Origin: Leptobrachium leishanense
Taxonomy: Eukaryota > Chordata > Amphibia > Anura > Megophryidae
Reading direction: 5' to 3'
Assembly (NCBI GenBank): GCA_009667805.1
Contig: CM019063.1
Span: 192,461,871-192,525,870, forward strand
Length of the DNA stretch: 64,000 nt
Shown here in pieces: positions 1 to 12,123 of the stretch. The notes below the pieces were generated by a model. It was given only the letters and a program-made list of their open reading frames with translations, made no database searches and was not told the origin of the DNA. Position 1 is the first letter of the stretch. Every line of letters begins with the position of its first letter. A program made the position numbers and the translations under genes.

Positions 1-400
1 AAAGGCTAACTATTCTACTGTTTAGGCTTCAACAGCAAAATAATTAATTTATATTCCTTTAATAGGTGATGGACATATAAAGCAGTGACAATGCAGTTAA
101 GAAATAGATATCAAGTTAAAATTAGTCAATTATACTTTACCATCTGGTAGTGAAGTTAGAGTGGTGTAAGAGGAATCGGGTGTGGTCGGGTCTTAGTGGA
201 GTGGCTCTGATGGTATATGGCCCTTTCTCCCCTCCAAGCATCCCCAAGGTTTCTCCAAGCTTCCTTTCCTTTTTTTTCTCAACCCTCTGGAGTATCCCCT
301 TTTCATAGCTGTCTCCCACTCAGTTTAGCTCTAGCCCATCAATATGTGGCCTCATTTGATTGGTGGATATATATATATTGAGTTACTCCAGGTATCTGTC
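1..400. other. A+T-rich intergenic stretch, no gene seen
   Basis: No coding frame with recognisable similarity and no clear repeat boundary. It contains a short TA run near 369-379 just before the target-site duplication of the LTR element that follows. Confidence 0.5.
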
Positions 401-405
401 CAGGT

Positions 406-1029
406 TGTCAGGTTCGTGCCAGGAAGGAGCCATGGCACGGCCTCAGTGTGGTGTTATATTCCCAAGCGCTGGGGGTGAGCAGGCAGAAAGACACAGGAGA
501 CAGTAAATGCACAACAAAGCTTGTATGGTGGGATGGTTCACAGCAAACAGTCCAGCACAGAACAGACGGTAGCACAGAAAATAGGCAAGTGGATGGTGGA
601 CCACGTAGTCTCTCTCCAGATCCGCTTGAGGAGAAGCAGGAGCCTATTGGCAAATGTACCTTGATAGTAGGTTGGTCTCCTTGGAGAGAGCTGGAGGCTG
701 GAAGCCACTTGAGTGTCTCTGGACCCACTGGATAGTGGCCACGCAGTGGATTGTCCAGCACGCAGGAACCAGGTAATGCAGACACAGCAAGGATGCACGG
801 CAGAGCAAAATAAATCAGGAACATACAATGACAAGAGGGAGCTCTCAAGACCTCTGGACACTGGGAAGGGAAAAACACAAAATGAAAGAGCAAAGGGGAG
901 GAGGGTGTGGTCTGGTTTTATGCAAAACCTCAGGTTCAGACACAGGAGTTAACCCTTAGGTGGGGAGCAGGTATAGAGAGCTAGTGACCCAGGCTGACCA
1001 CAGCAGGCTCTCAGGGCTGAGGCATGACA
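406..1029 (-). repeat. LTR (3' LTR in element orientation)
   Basis: Near-identical to 2421-3046, with a few single-base indels (for example near 695-740). On the minus strand it starts TGTCATGCC and ends CCTGACA. Open frames across it recur in the partner LTR and are shadows, not genes. Confidence 0.85.
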
Positions 1030-1043
1030 GTACCTCCCTCCTT
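1030..1043 (-). promoter_or_regulatory. Polypurine tract of the LTR element
   Basis: Read on the minus strand the bases next to the 3' LTR are AAGGAGGGAGGTAC, a typical plus-strand primer site. A similar purine tract ending GGTAC precedes the 3' LTR of the chromovirus at 30499-30511, suggesting related gypsy lineages. Confidence 0.6.
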
Positions 1044-1102
1044 AGAAGGTGCACTCCGGGCACCTAGGGCATAGGCTAGAACCAGGAGCAGCTAGGAGGT
1101 CA

Positions 1103-2448
1103 TCACCACCCATCAGAGTCCGAGTCAGTGTCATCATAAATGTCTCCTTGGGCAAGCAGGGCCTGCTCAAAGATTTCAAGGTCCTCTTTACGGACCAACG
1201 TTCCATTAGATGCCCAAACACAACCATCAGGAGTAGGGTTGTCCACAGGTGGAAAGGGCGTGAGAGGTGTACAGGTGACGACCCCCGCAATGATGGGCGA
1301 TGGGCCTGTCTCCTTGGCTGCCAACCGTTGCTCATAGGCAGCAAGATCTGAATCAGGAATAATGAAGCCATCAGAGGCTATAGAAAAAGTCCTGACATCC
1401 TTATGAGAGCAAGAAACGGTTCTATCAGGCAGAGCGTCACAGCCATGTATAATGTTGGGGTCTGAGACTTGCTCTCCTGGACCACCTCTAGGGTGCTTGG
1501 CAGTCTGGATAGGAGATACGTGGGTCACACCCACCTCCATAGGTACCTGGGGTTCAGGTTCCATAACCATGGGTTCTGCATCAACGAGCTCAGTAGGCAG
1601 GATCTCTATGGACCCAGAAGGGTCTGGGGTCAAGACCTCCATGTCCTCAGCATCGGATTCATCCTCTGTACCCTCCTCCTCCGAAGAGACATCACAGGAA
1701 ACAGACCTCCTTGGTACAGTGGATCGACGAGGCTTGCCCATGTTGGTAGCCTGGCGAGGCTTAGCAGCTGCCTGACGTGACTTAACTGGGCGAGACTTGG
1801 CAGCGACCGGAGTCTGGCGTGATTTGGCAGTGGCCTGGCGAGTCTTGCGTGAAACAGGAGCAGCGGCTGGGGTCTTGCGTGACACAGGGGCAGCGGCTGG
1901 AGTCTTGCGTGGCACAGGAGCAGCGACTGGAGTCTTGCGTGGCACAGGAGCAGCGACTGGAGTCTTGCGTGGCACAGGAGCAGCGACTGAGTCTTGCGTG
2001 GCACAGGAGCAGCGACTGGAGTCTTGCGTGGCACAGGAGCAGCGACTGGAGTCTTGCGTGGCACAGGAGCAGCAGCTTGGCGTGACACAGGACCAGCGGC
2101 TGGAGGCTTAGCAGGTCTGATGGGACAGAGATCTATTCGGTGCAGATCTGACCCACAGTAGAAGCATTGGTTCAGCCTTCTACGCCTTTCCTTCTGAGTC
2201 TCCACATAAGGTGCCTGTGCTCTGCATATAGGTGGAGAATGATTAAACTCAACAGATTGCTGTGATGCTCTGCTCACTGGTATAGGCCTGACTGGGTCAG
2301 GTGTGGTGGGAAATGAGTCCATTAGTGTATACACATCATCCACTACAACGAGCAACTGATATACAATCTCCTTCAGTGCAGCTTGAACCCCCACGGGCCT
2401 GGTTTTTGGCTCTTTCATTATGTCAGGTTCGTGCCAGGAAGGAGCCAT
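1103..2448 (-). pseudogene. gag-like protein with one zinc knuckle and Pro/Lys/Ala repeats, frameshifted
   Basis: The frame opens at 2448, just inside the 5' LTR, and runs through a helical N-terminal part. A CCHC knuckle spaced CX2CX4HX4C follows near 2150-2190, with the cysteines in CFYC and the histidine in DLH. After this come several near-perfect decapeptide repeats of the type PRKTPVAAPV, encoded by 30-bp DNA repeats. One repeat unit near 1985-1990 lacks a single base, so the remaining repeats and the C-terminal 290-codon acidic tail (to 1103) are in another frame. The knuckle points to nucleic-acid binding as in retrotransposon Gag. The basic repeats could bind RNA or DNA, which is inference. 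No enzyme domain is present. Confidence 0.7.
1841..2085 (-). repeat. 30-bp tandem repeat inside the gag-like frame
   Basis: About eight units built on GCGTGGCACAGGAGCAGCG, encoding a decapeptide. One unit is 29 bp and causes the frame break. Confidence 0.85.
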
Positions 2449-3051
2449 GGCACGGCCTCAGTGTGGTGTTATATTCCCAAGCGCTGGGGGTGAGCAGGCA
2501 GAAAGACACAGGAGACAGTAAATGCACAACAAAGCTTGTATGGTGGGATGGTTCACAGCAAACAGTCCAGCACAGAACAGACGGTAGCACAGAAAATAGG
2601 CAAGTGGATGGTGGACCACGTAGTCTCTCTCCAGATCCGCTTGAGGAGAAGCAGGAGCCTATTGGCAAATGTACCTTGATAGTAGGTTGGTCTCCTTGGA
2701 GAGAGCTGGAGGACTGGAAGCCACTTGAGTGTCTCTGGACCCACTGGATAGTGGGCCACGCAGTGGATTGTCCAGCACGCAGGAACCAGGTAATGCAGAC
2801 ACAGCAAGGATGCACGGCAGAGCAAAATAAATCAGGAACATACAATGACAAGAGGGAGCTCTCAAGACCTCTGGACACTGGGAAGGGAAAAACACAAAAT
2901 GAAAGAGCAAAGGGGAGGAGGGTGTGGTCTGGTTTTATGCAAAACCTCAGGTTCAGACACAGGAGTTAACCCTTAGGTGGGGAGCAGGTATAGAGAGCTA
3001 GTGACCCAGGCTGACCACAGCAGGCTCTCAGGGCTGAGGCATGACACAGGT

Positions 3052-4639
3052 GTTATACTACCTGGCCATTAGATGGCACTCTCAGATCAAACATCCAACC
3101 TTCCAAAGGAATTAATTAATATAAGTGACCCAGCAGTAACCTATCTTTAATGGTTTGGGGTAATTTTATACTATATCCAGGGACTCCATGGGGTTATCTA
3201 ACAATATCATTATTATTGCTATCCGTGAAATGCCGGCATATTTCACCACGATGTGCATGCAGGATACACTCGTTATTTATATCTAGAGATATGTGTGTAT
3301 GAAAATTCTGCAGACAGGCCTACATGTTTCATGATATTCCTTAAAATTCATTCATTCGTGATATATTCCTTAAACTTCATTCATAATTAACAGATTTACT
3401 CTACTGTTACTGAATGTTAATAAACGAGACACTCGTTATTTAATAATCAATTAAATGTGGTATGGCCTCTATCTTTCATAAAATATCAGTACCATGATTA
3501 TCTATTATAACTCACCACATAATTTAAATATTCAAATACCACCTATGCACCTTGTATAATATAATGTTACAGATCATATTGCCTATAGCGTCTTATGCCT
3601 TTATAAACTGAATTTGTAGGTAATCACTGATACATAAAAAAAATCATTAACCTTTTTTTTTTCCCTACAGTTTATGCCAGTCACCATTGTCCAAGGTTTT
3701 GCATGGCTAGAGAGATTAGATGTGACCTTTGTATTCATTTATTTTCAGGACCATGTGATTTAACATCTGCTTTTTTACAGCCAGAATGGTCCTAGAAAGT
3801 TTATTTCTCCCAGTGTCTGATCAATGGATGTTGCTTCCCTTGTCATTATAATCTGATGGAGGGGAGCCCTTGTCTGCGAATCGCGATATGTCAATGAATT
3901 TAACAGGTCCATTGTCTAGAAAGCTCAGCCTGGTTACATTGTAACCCAGGTAGACAGATTGTCTGTTTGAAAGAAATTCCTGGCCCTCATTTACACAGTC
4001 CTGCGAAATATGACGAATTATAGAAATTTCATATCTGAACTGGTCTGACAACTTTATTATCTTTATCACATTTACTGTACTTGACACACAGGCCATGTTG
4101 TCCTGTATGCTGGTACAGAAGACTCAGTGTGAAATTGGAAAAGATAAGGGGCACAATCTACAGTTTAGGTCTGTTCTCTTCATCCCAGCCATGGGTGTCC
4201 ACAGCATGGGGCAAGGGGGGCACTTGTCCCCCCTGGATCAACAGGCTTAAATTATGACAATTTATTCACTGCACGGCTGCATTTCCTGGGCTCTCCACTA
4301 GGCTGCACAAGGGTCACATCCCCACTCCACCTCCAATCCACCACATGCTCCCACTCACTTTGCATGCTGGGAGAGGCAGGGCTGAGATGCAGGTGCAGCT
4401 GCTATGGGCACAGGCTGGGATGCTGGACACAGGAAAAAAGGTAATGATTGTCAAATAAATACATTTTTATTAAGCTTGATGCCAGTGTCTTTATTTATGA
4501 GAGTCCCCTCATCTGAGGTCTAGTTTATCTGTCTGGGGAAGAGGGACACAAAAGGATTAATAGTAATCTGGTGGGGGCCTGTGTTAAGCTCACAGAGCTT
4601 GCATGAGGTACAGACCAGGGCAATATTGGCAGTATACAG
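3052..4639. other. Intergenic, no gene seen
   Basis: A+T-rich up to about 4130. A 91-codon frame at 3821-4096 (minus) has no recognisable similarity. From about 4190 to 4480 the sequence has the look of an old dispersed repeat (a G-run followed by a C-run near 4217-4236), but I could not find its ends. Confidence 0.4.
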
Positions 4640-5095
4640 GCACTCTAGACAGGGTCTTGCCTGGGCAGTGGGGATGAGGACCCTGCTCCGGATCTTACAA
4701 TTTAGGAGGAGAGGGGGCCCTGCTCAAGAGTTTACAAGCTAAGAGGAGAGGGGACTCTGCTCCAGAGTTTACATTCTAAAAGGAGAGGGGACCCTGCTCC
4801 AGAGCTTACAATCTTTGAGGAGAGGGGACCCTGCTCCAGAGTTTACAATCTAAGAGGAGAAAGATTGTAAGCTCTGGAGCAGGGTCCTTTCTCCTCTTAG
4901 ATTGTAAGCTCTGGAGAAGGGTCCTAAGAGGAGAAAGGACCCTTCTCCAGAGCTTACAATCTTTCTCCTCTTAGACTGTAAACTCTGGAGCAGGGTCCTT
5001 TCTCCTCTTAGATTGTAAGCTCTGGAAGAGGGTCCTAAGAGGAGAGGGGACCCTGCTCCAGAGTTTACAATCTAAGAGGAGAGGGTTGAGGAGAG
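4640..5095. repeat. 37-bp minisatellite with direct and inverted units, derived from a LINE 3' end
   Basis: The unit contains GGACCCTGCTCCAGAG and TTACAATCTAAGAGGAG. From 4640 to about 4860 the units run head to tail. From about 4861 to 5095 they alternate with reverse complements and make several perfect palindromes. The core AGATTGTAAGCTC also occurs at the 3' end of the L2-like LINE at 57134-57146, so the array probably grew from such a 3' end. Confidence 0.8.
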
Positions 5096-5097
5096 GA

Positions 5098-5172
5098 GAT
5101 ATGTATGTGTGTATGTGTATGCAGGGAAGTCGAGTGTGTATATATAGATATGTGTGTAGGAAGGGGGGCTGA

Positions 5173-5209
<37 letters not shown>
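5098..5209. repeat. (TG)n / (TA)n microsatellite
   Basis: GT-rich motifs are followed by about 15 TA dinucleotides up to 5209. The Gmr1-like LTR begins directly after the TA run, and the element's other end is also followed by ATATATA, so the insertion went into this microsatellite. Confidence 0.85.
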
Positions 5210-5212
<3 letters not shown>

Positions 5213-5684
5213 GATAAGGTGAGGGGAATTGTGTGCAATGGTGTGTACATTCCCCCTATGTTTGTAGGAGAGGACTTGGCTGTTTAAACCCAGGAGGAAA
5301 ATACATGTTTTAAATTGTTCTCCTGTGCTGCAAGGTCTCCACACCTGCTAATTAAAAGCCCTTAAATGTTTCCTGGGTGTGAGGTACCAGTGAGAAGGAA
5401 GTAAGGAGATTTGATTGATTGAGAGACACAGACAGACTGAGAGAGATCAGCAGCAGCAAACCCGGTGAAGCTCTGAGGTTGGCAAAGATTTATTTTTGGT
5501 TATTTTCCTAAGGTAGTGAGGGTCATTATATTGTTTAGTCAGTACTCAGACGAGTTAGGCTTTGTTTTCTGTTTATATTTTGTTTGTTTGCTGGAGTGAA
5601 GAAATAAACTCTGAGATACATAAAGAGACTGTTTCAGTGCCATAATTGCCCTAGAGGACCGCGCTATAGCACCCCCGTGTGACA
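5210..5684 (+). repeat. 5' LTR of the Gmr1-like element
   Basis: Starts TGTGATAAGG after a TA run and ends CCCCCGTGTGACA. A polyadenylation-like AATAAA lies near 5604. The last 166 bases recur at 11957-12123. Confidence 0.8.
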
Positions 5685-5687
5685 ATA

Positions 5688-5704
5688 TGGTGGAGAATGC
5701 GGGC
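5688..5704 (+). promoter_or_regulatory. Primer-binding site
   Basis: TGGTGGAGAATGCGGGC starts four bases after the LTR end and begins with TGG, the complement of a tRNA CCA end. I did not identify the cognate tRNA. Confidence 0.6.
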
Positions 5705-5865
5705 ATATCACCAACAGGTCTGTGGGCACAGAAGGTTGAAAAGTGCCTGGTGAAACCGTGTGGTGAACAGCTGAAGGCTTAACCGGCACGGTGCTGCTGC
5801 AAAGAAAAAAAGTGTGTTCCTTGCACATTTAAACACATTTCCTGTGGAGGCTCATTTCTCCCCAT

Positions 5866-6248
5866 TTGGCTGTTGTAATGGATGATTTAGTGAAAGCCTT
5901 GGTACAGGTAACTGCTGTGCAGCAAGAAACCAACCGCTTATTGGTGGCACAAGTGGAAAGCGTAAGGGAAGCTCAGCAGGAAGACAGAGCAATCTTCACA
6001 AATGCTTTGCAGCATGCCTTACTGCCTGGTACAGCGAGCCCTCCTGTGGACGTATTGGAGCGACTGACTTTCTGCACAAGCTGTCTGAGGCAGATGATGT
6101 GGAGGCATATCTCACGACCTTTGAGCGGGTCGCTGACAGAGAATATTGACCTCTTGAACAGTGGACGGGACTGTTGGCTCCATGTCTGCATGGGGAATCC
6201 CCGAAAGCCTATGAGGATCTGCCTTACAGCCAAGCTCAGGACTACATA
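5866..6248 (+). pseudogene. Gmr1-like gag, N-terminal part
   Basis: The first 60 or so codons form a probable coiled coil rich in Gln, Glu and Val. Near 6055 the frame shifts. The following frame matches the start of a SCAN-type capsid domain (acidic LSEADDVEAYL, then FERVA), with an in-frame TGA at 6147-6149 where a Trp codon would fit. The domain is cut at 6248 by a Tc1 element that duplicated TA, and it resumes at 8272. SCAN domains are known to derive from Gag of Gmr1-like elements. That history, plus the match in the second half, supports the call. Confidence 0.7.
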
Positions 6249-6435
6249 CAGTTGCAAGAAAAAGTATGTGAACCCCTTGGGATTACGTTGAGTTTTGCAT
6301 GAATTGGTCATAAAATGTGCTCTGATCTTCATCTATGTCACAACAATTTGAAAAACACAGTCTGCTTAAAATAATACAACACAAACATGTAAACATTCAC
6401 AGTGCAGGGTGGAAAAAGTATGTGAACCTTTGGAC

Positions 6436-7981
<1,546 letters not shown>

Positions 7982-8271
7982 TAATATCACACTGATTGGA
8001 CTCAAGGTCGGCTCACTCCTGGCTCCAATTAGCTCTTGGAGAAGTCATTAGTCTAGGGGTTCACATACTTTTCCACCCTGCACTGTGAATGTTTACATGT
8101 TCTGTTCAATAAACACATGAAAACATATAATGTTTGTGTTGTATTATTTTAAGCAGACTGTGTTTTTCAAATTGTTGTGACTTAGATGAAGATCAGAGCA
8201 CATTTTATGACCAATTCATGCAAAACTCCACGTAATCCAAAAGGGTTCATATACTTTTTCTTGCCACTGTA

Positions 8272-9787
8272 CGCTTGAAATGAGAAATATTAACCCGTAT
8301 TGAAATAACCCCCGCACTACGAGCCCAAAGGAGCCCAAAGGTTTCACAAGTGGGGCTATGATATGGACAAACCTACAGTACAAGGACTCAGATGTATGAG
8401 CTGGTGAGATTTGCTCAGAAATGGTTACAACCAGAGACAAACTCGCCCACAGAGATCGTGGAAATGCTGGTCTCTGGACCGTTTTCTCAGGAATTTGCCT
8501 GCCGCCCTGCAACAATGGGTCAGCCAAGGGGACCCAAAGGATCCTGAGGAGATGATGTGTCTGGATGAGCGATATGTGACTGCGAAGGAGCTGTACCCCC
8601 ATGAACCTCAGCCTAAACCCAGATCTCCTAACAGCCGGGCCAATAGGAAACCTGGCCACAAAGGAGAAAGTTCTTTGCCCAGCATGGAGCTATATGACTA
8701 TGCAGGTAAAAGGTACCAAAGAGATCGGCAATGGGTGCCAGACCAAACCGAGGAGCAAATAATGTGTTTCAGGTGCCATTTGCCAGGACATATAGCCCGC
8801 AATTGCCATCAAGGTGATGAGCCCATGCAGTGTGACGTAGGAGCACAAACCCTGCATAAGACTGTGTTAACCTGTTCAACACTGTGTGTGGTAACCAGTA
8901 CTGTGAACATTAACCATCTAAGGACTGTGAGGGTTGAAGGGAAGGGTGTTCAAGCGCTCCTTGATTCTGGGAGCGAGGTTACCCTGGTGAAGAGCGCTCT
9001 GCTCTGGCCTGAAAAGCTTGATTCCAGGCAAATGATTAGTATTGTTTGTATACATGGGGACACCCATTCGTACCCCATGGCGGATGTAGAAATAACCACT
9101 GATGTGGGGAAGGTTGTATGTAAAGTGGGAGTAGTACCTGTATTACCTTATGATGTAGTGATAGGGAGAGACTTCCCTCAGTTCTGTCCCTTATGGGAAA
9201 CATTCTCATTACAGCAGAAACCATGCTCTGAGGAGGAGCAGGAGGTAGAGGGGTCAGATGCTATTTTCCCTTTCTCTACTATTGATTGGAAGCCTGGCAG
9301 AGAGCCAGAGTCTTCTGTAGTATGTTTGGGCAATGAGGAGGATGCGCCCCATAATGATGATCCTGTAGAAGTAGAGCTTCATGATATTGGAGTCCATCCT
9401 GGCAACTTCCGAGCTGCCCAGTGGGAGGACCCAACTTTGGCTGTGGCCAGAGAAAATGTGCAAATAATAGAGCATAATGTGGGTAACCCTGACAAACCAT
9501 TATGGTTTCCCTATTTTAAAGTGAAAAATAATTTGCTTTACAGGGTGGAGCAAAAAGGGGCTGAGGAGCTGAAACAGTTGTTGGTTCCAGAGACACATAG
9601 GAATACGGTATTGAAGCTAGCCCACAACCATGTGTTGGGAGGTCACCTTGGAGTGGATAAAACAAGGGAAAGGGTTCTTAAGAGATTCTATTGGCCATTG
9701 AAAGGTTTTGTAAATCTTGCCCAGAGTGTCAACTCAAGGCTCCGAGTAAGTGTTTCCGCAACCCTCTTGTACCCCTACCGGTCATAG
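8272..9787 (+). pseudogene. Gmr1-like gag C-terminus, protease and integrase zinc-binding start
   Basis: From 8272 the SCAN-like region continues in changing frames. It includes KWLQPETNSP near 8425, LPAALQQWVSQGDP near 8500 and ERYVTAKELY near 8570. A CCHC knuckle (CFRCHLPGHIARNC) is near 8768-8810. An aspartic protease active site LLDSGS is near 8955-8975. Then comes the integrase H2C2 start with GGHLGVDKTRERV near 9640. The open frame begins at 8411 and ends in a stop at 9787, but the meaningful frame shifts near 9700 into the frame at 9691. The region would make structural and processing proteins of the particle. Confidence 0.82.
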
Positions 9788-11364
9788 AGGTCCCATTTGA
9801 GCGAATTGGTATGGACTTAATAGGACCGTTACTTAAGTCCGCTAGGGGGCACCAATATATCTTAGTCATTGTAGACTATGCCACACGATATCCTGAGGCG
9901 GTGCCATTAAGGAACACCTCCTCAATGACTATTGCCAAGGAGTTAATGCTGATGTTCAGCAGGGTGGGCATTCCAAAGGAGGTCCTTACGGACCAGGAAA
10001 CTCCATTCATGTCCAGAGTTATGAAGGAGCTATGTAGACTCCTTAAAATTAAACAATTGAAAACCTCGGTATATCACCCACAAACCGATGGCCTGGTGGA
10101 AAGATTTAACAAGACTTTAAAAGCCATGCTTCGTAAAGTAATAGACAAAGATGGAAAGAACTGGAACTGTCTATTACCTTACCTAATATTTTCTATTCGG
10201 GAAGTTCCACAAGCTTCCACGGGGTTTTTGCCGTTTCAACTATTGTATGGCAGACATCCCAGGGGCATTCTGGATATTGCCAAAGAGACATGGGAACAAG
10301 AGTATAACCCTCACCGTAGTGTGATAGAACATGTTACCCAAATGCAAGTCCAAATAGAAGCAGTCCTGCCTATAGTCAGAGAAAATATGGAAAAATCTCA
10401 AAGGGCTCAGCAAGCCAGTTACAAGAAAAATGCGTGGTTACGGAAATTCAAGCCAGGGGACAGAGTTCTGGTCCTTATCCCTACCGTGGAAAGTAAATTC
10501 CTGGCCAGCTGGCGAGGGCCTTATGAGATTATTGAACAGCTAAGCGAAGTGAACTATAAAGTAAGCCAGCCGGGTAGACGGAAGGTAGAACAGATCTACC
10601 ACATTAATTTATTGAAACCCTGGGTAGAGAGTGAGACTCTTTTCACGTGTAAAGGTAAACCTGCTACTGCTACTAGTGGAAAGGGACCTGATGTATATAT
10701 TGCTGAGACTCTTGCCCCTCATCAGAAGCAGGAAGTGAAGGAGTTTGTGTCTAAAAACAGGGATGTGTTTTCCCCAGTACCAGGAAAAACTAATGTTATC
10801 ACCCATGATATCATTACAGAGCCTGGAAAGAAGATTAATCTAAAACCTTATAGGATCCCAGAGGCTAGAAGGGAGGCTGTTAGCGCAGAGGTGACAAAGA
10901 TGCTCGAGTTGGGTGTTATGGAAGTCTCACAAAGTGAATGGAACAACCCAATTGTGTTGGTGCCTAAGCCGAATGGGGAAATATGGTTTTGTAATGACTT
11001 CCGTAAACTGAATGAGATATCGAAGTTTGATGCCTACCCTATGCCTCGGATTGATGAGCTTATTGAGCGGTTGGGTAGAGCCAGATACCTAAGCACACTG
11101 GATTTGACCAAGGGCTACTGGCAGGTTCCCTTGGCAGAAAGAGCAAAGGAAAAGACGGCTTCTTCTACCCCTGAGGGGTTATTTCAATACAGAGTACTGC
11201 CATTTGGGTTACATGGTGCCCCAGCCACATTCCAGCGTATGATGGATAGGATACTCAGGCCCCATCGAGAGTATACAGCTGCAAACCTTGACAATGTTGT
11301 GATTCACAGTGAGGACTGGGTAACACATCTGTCTAGGGTTCAGGCAGTAGTGGATAGTATCTAG
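9691..11364 (+). pseudogene. Gmr1-like integrase followed by reverse transcriptase
   Basis: One 557-codon frame. Residues 5-15 hold the CC pair of the zinc finger (CKSCPEC). The integrase core follows with D in GMDLIGP, D in LTDQETPF and E in DGLVERFNKT (residues about 35-145). A C-terminal domain with GDRVLVLIP lies near 265. RT starts near 370 with LKPYRIPEARR, then NPIVLVPKPNG, TLDLTKGYWQVPL and LPFGLHGAPATFQR. The catalytic YLDD box reads NLDN here, so one catalytic Asp is lost. The frame stops at TAG 11362-11364 and then continues in the same frame. Integrase upstream of RT in one frame is direct evidence for the Gmr1 order. Confidence 0.9.
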
Positions 11365-11956
11365 GCTGCCGGTCTAACGGCTATCCCTGCTAAGTGCTCT
11401 TTGGGTTTGGAAGAGGCCAAATATCTGGGATACACAATTGGTCGCGGGCTCCTCAAACCCCAGCAAAGTAAGGTGGATGCCATTGCGAATTGGCCACGCC
11501 CTGTCACCAAGAAGCAAGTGAGAGCATTCTTGGGTTTAACTGGATACTATAGTCGGTTCATTCTCAGTTTTGCTACCCTTGCCAGCCCTTTGACAGAGCT
11601 CACCAGAGCTAAAAGCCCCATAATGGTCAAGTGGACCACGGAGGCAGAACAGGCCTTTCAGCCTTTCAGATCCTGAAAGAAGCTTTGTGTGCTAGCCCTA
11701 CTTTGGTAGCTCCAGATTTCTCAAAGCAATTTGTTGTACAAGCAGATGCGTCAGATGTGGGTCTGGGTGCTGTTCTCTCTCAGGTGCATGGAGGAGAGGA
11801 ACATCCAGTTATGTACCTGAGCCGTAAGCTGGATTCTCACGAGCTGAGGTACTCCGTAGTTGAGAAGGAGTGCCTGGCAATTAAGTGGTCTCTAGAGACT
11901 TTGAAATATTACCTGCTAGGGAGGCAGTTTTTACTGATCACTGACCATGCGCCGTT
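11365..11956 (+). pseudogene. RT connection and truncated RNase H of the Gmr1-like element
   Basis: After the in-frame TAG the frame resumes with YLGYTIG, WPRPVTKKQVRAFLGLTGYY and F near 11425-11570. An 8-bp tandem duplication of CCTTTCAG near 11655-11670 shifts the frame. RNase H then reads from about 11670: VVQADASD (first catalytic Asp), HPVMYLSRKL, VVEKECLAIKW and LLITDHAPLR. At 11950-11957 the protein runs straight into LTR sequence, so the C-terminal half of RNase H is missing. Confidence 0.85.
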
Positions 11957-12123
11957 GAGGGTCATTATATTGTTTAGTCAGTACTCAGACGAGTTAGGCT
12001 TTGTTTTCTGTTTATATTTTGTTTGTTTGCTGGAGTGAAGAAATAAACTCTGAGATACATAAAGAGACTGTTTCAGTGCCATAATTGCCCTAGAGGACCT
12101 CGCTATAGCGCCCCCGTGTGACA
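11957..12123 (+). repeat. 3' LTR remnant (last 167 bp)
   Basis: Matches 5519-5684 with two visible substitutions. The junction with RNase H falls at TGAGGG, a hexamer present both in the coding end and in the LTR (5517-5522). Confidence 0.9.

Larger units (their letters stand above)
401..3051 (-). mobile_element. Non-autonomous LTR retrotransposon (gypsy-like, gag-only)
   Basis: Two direct repeats of about 624 and 626 bp (406-1029 and 2421-3046) begin with TG and end with CA and enclose 1.39 kb. The five bases CAGGT stand directly outside both ends (401-405 and 3047-3051), the duplication expected of integrase-mediated insertion. The internal region encodes only a gag-like zinc-knuckle protein on the minus strand; no protease, RT or integrase is visible. 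A purine-rich tract abuts the LTR at 1030-1043 when read on the minus strand, which fixes the orientation. It resembles a TRIM/LARD-type element that depends on enzymes from a full gypsy element; that dependence is inference. Confidence 0.85.

Noticed and set aside
408..893. 161-codon minus-strand frame with hydrophobic stretches, and similar frames at 2423-2878 and 2301-2969
   Set aside because: They lie in the LTRs, recur in both copies and have no similarity to a protein; treated as shadows.
5065..5344. Frames with Tyr-Ile repeats
   Set aside because: Translation of the TA/TG microsatellite.
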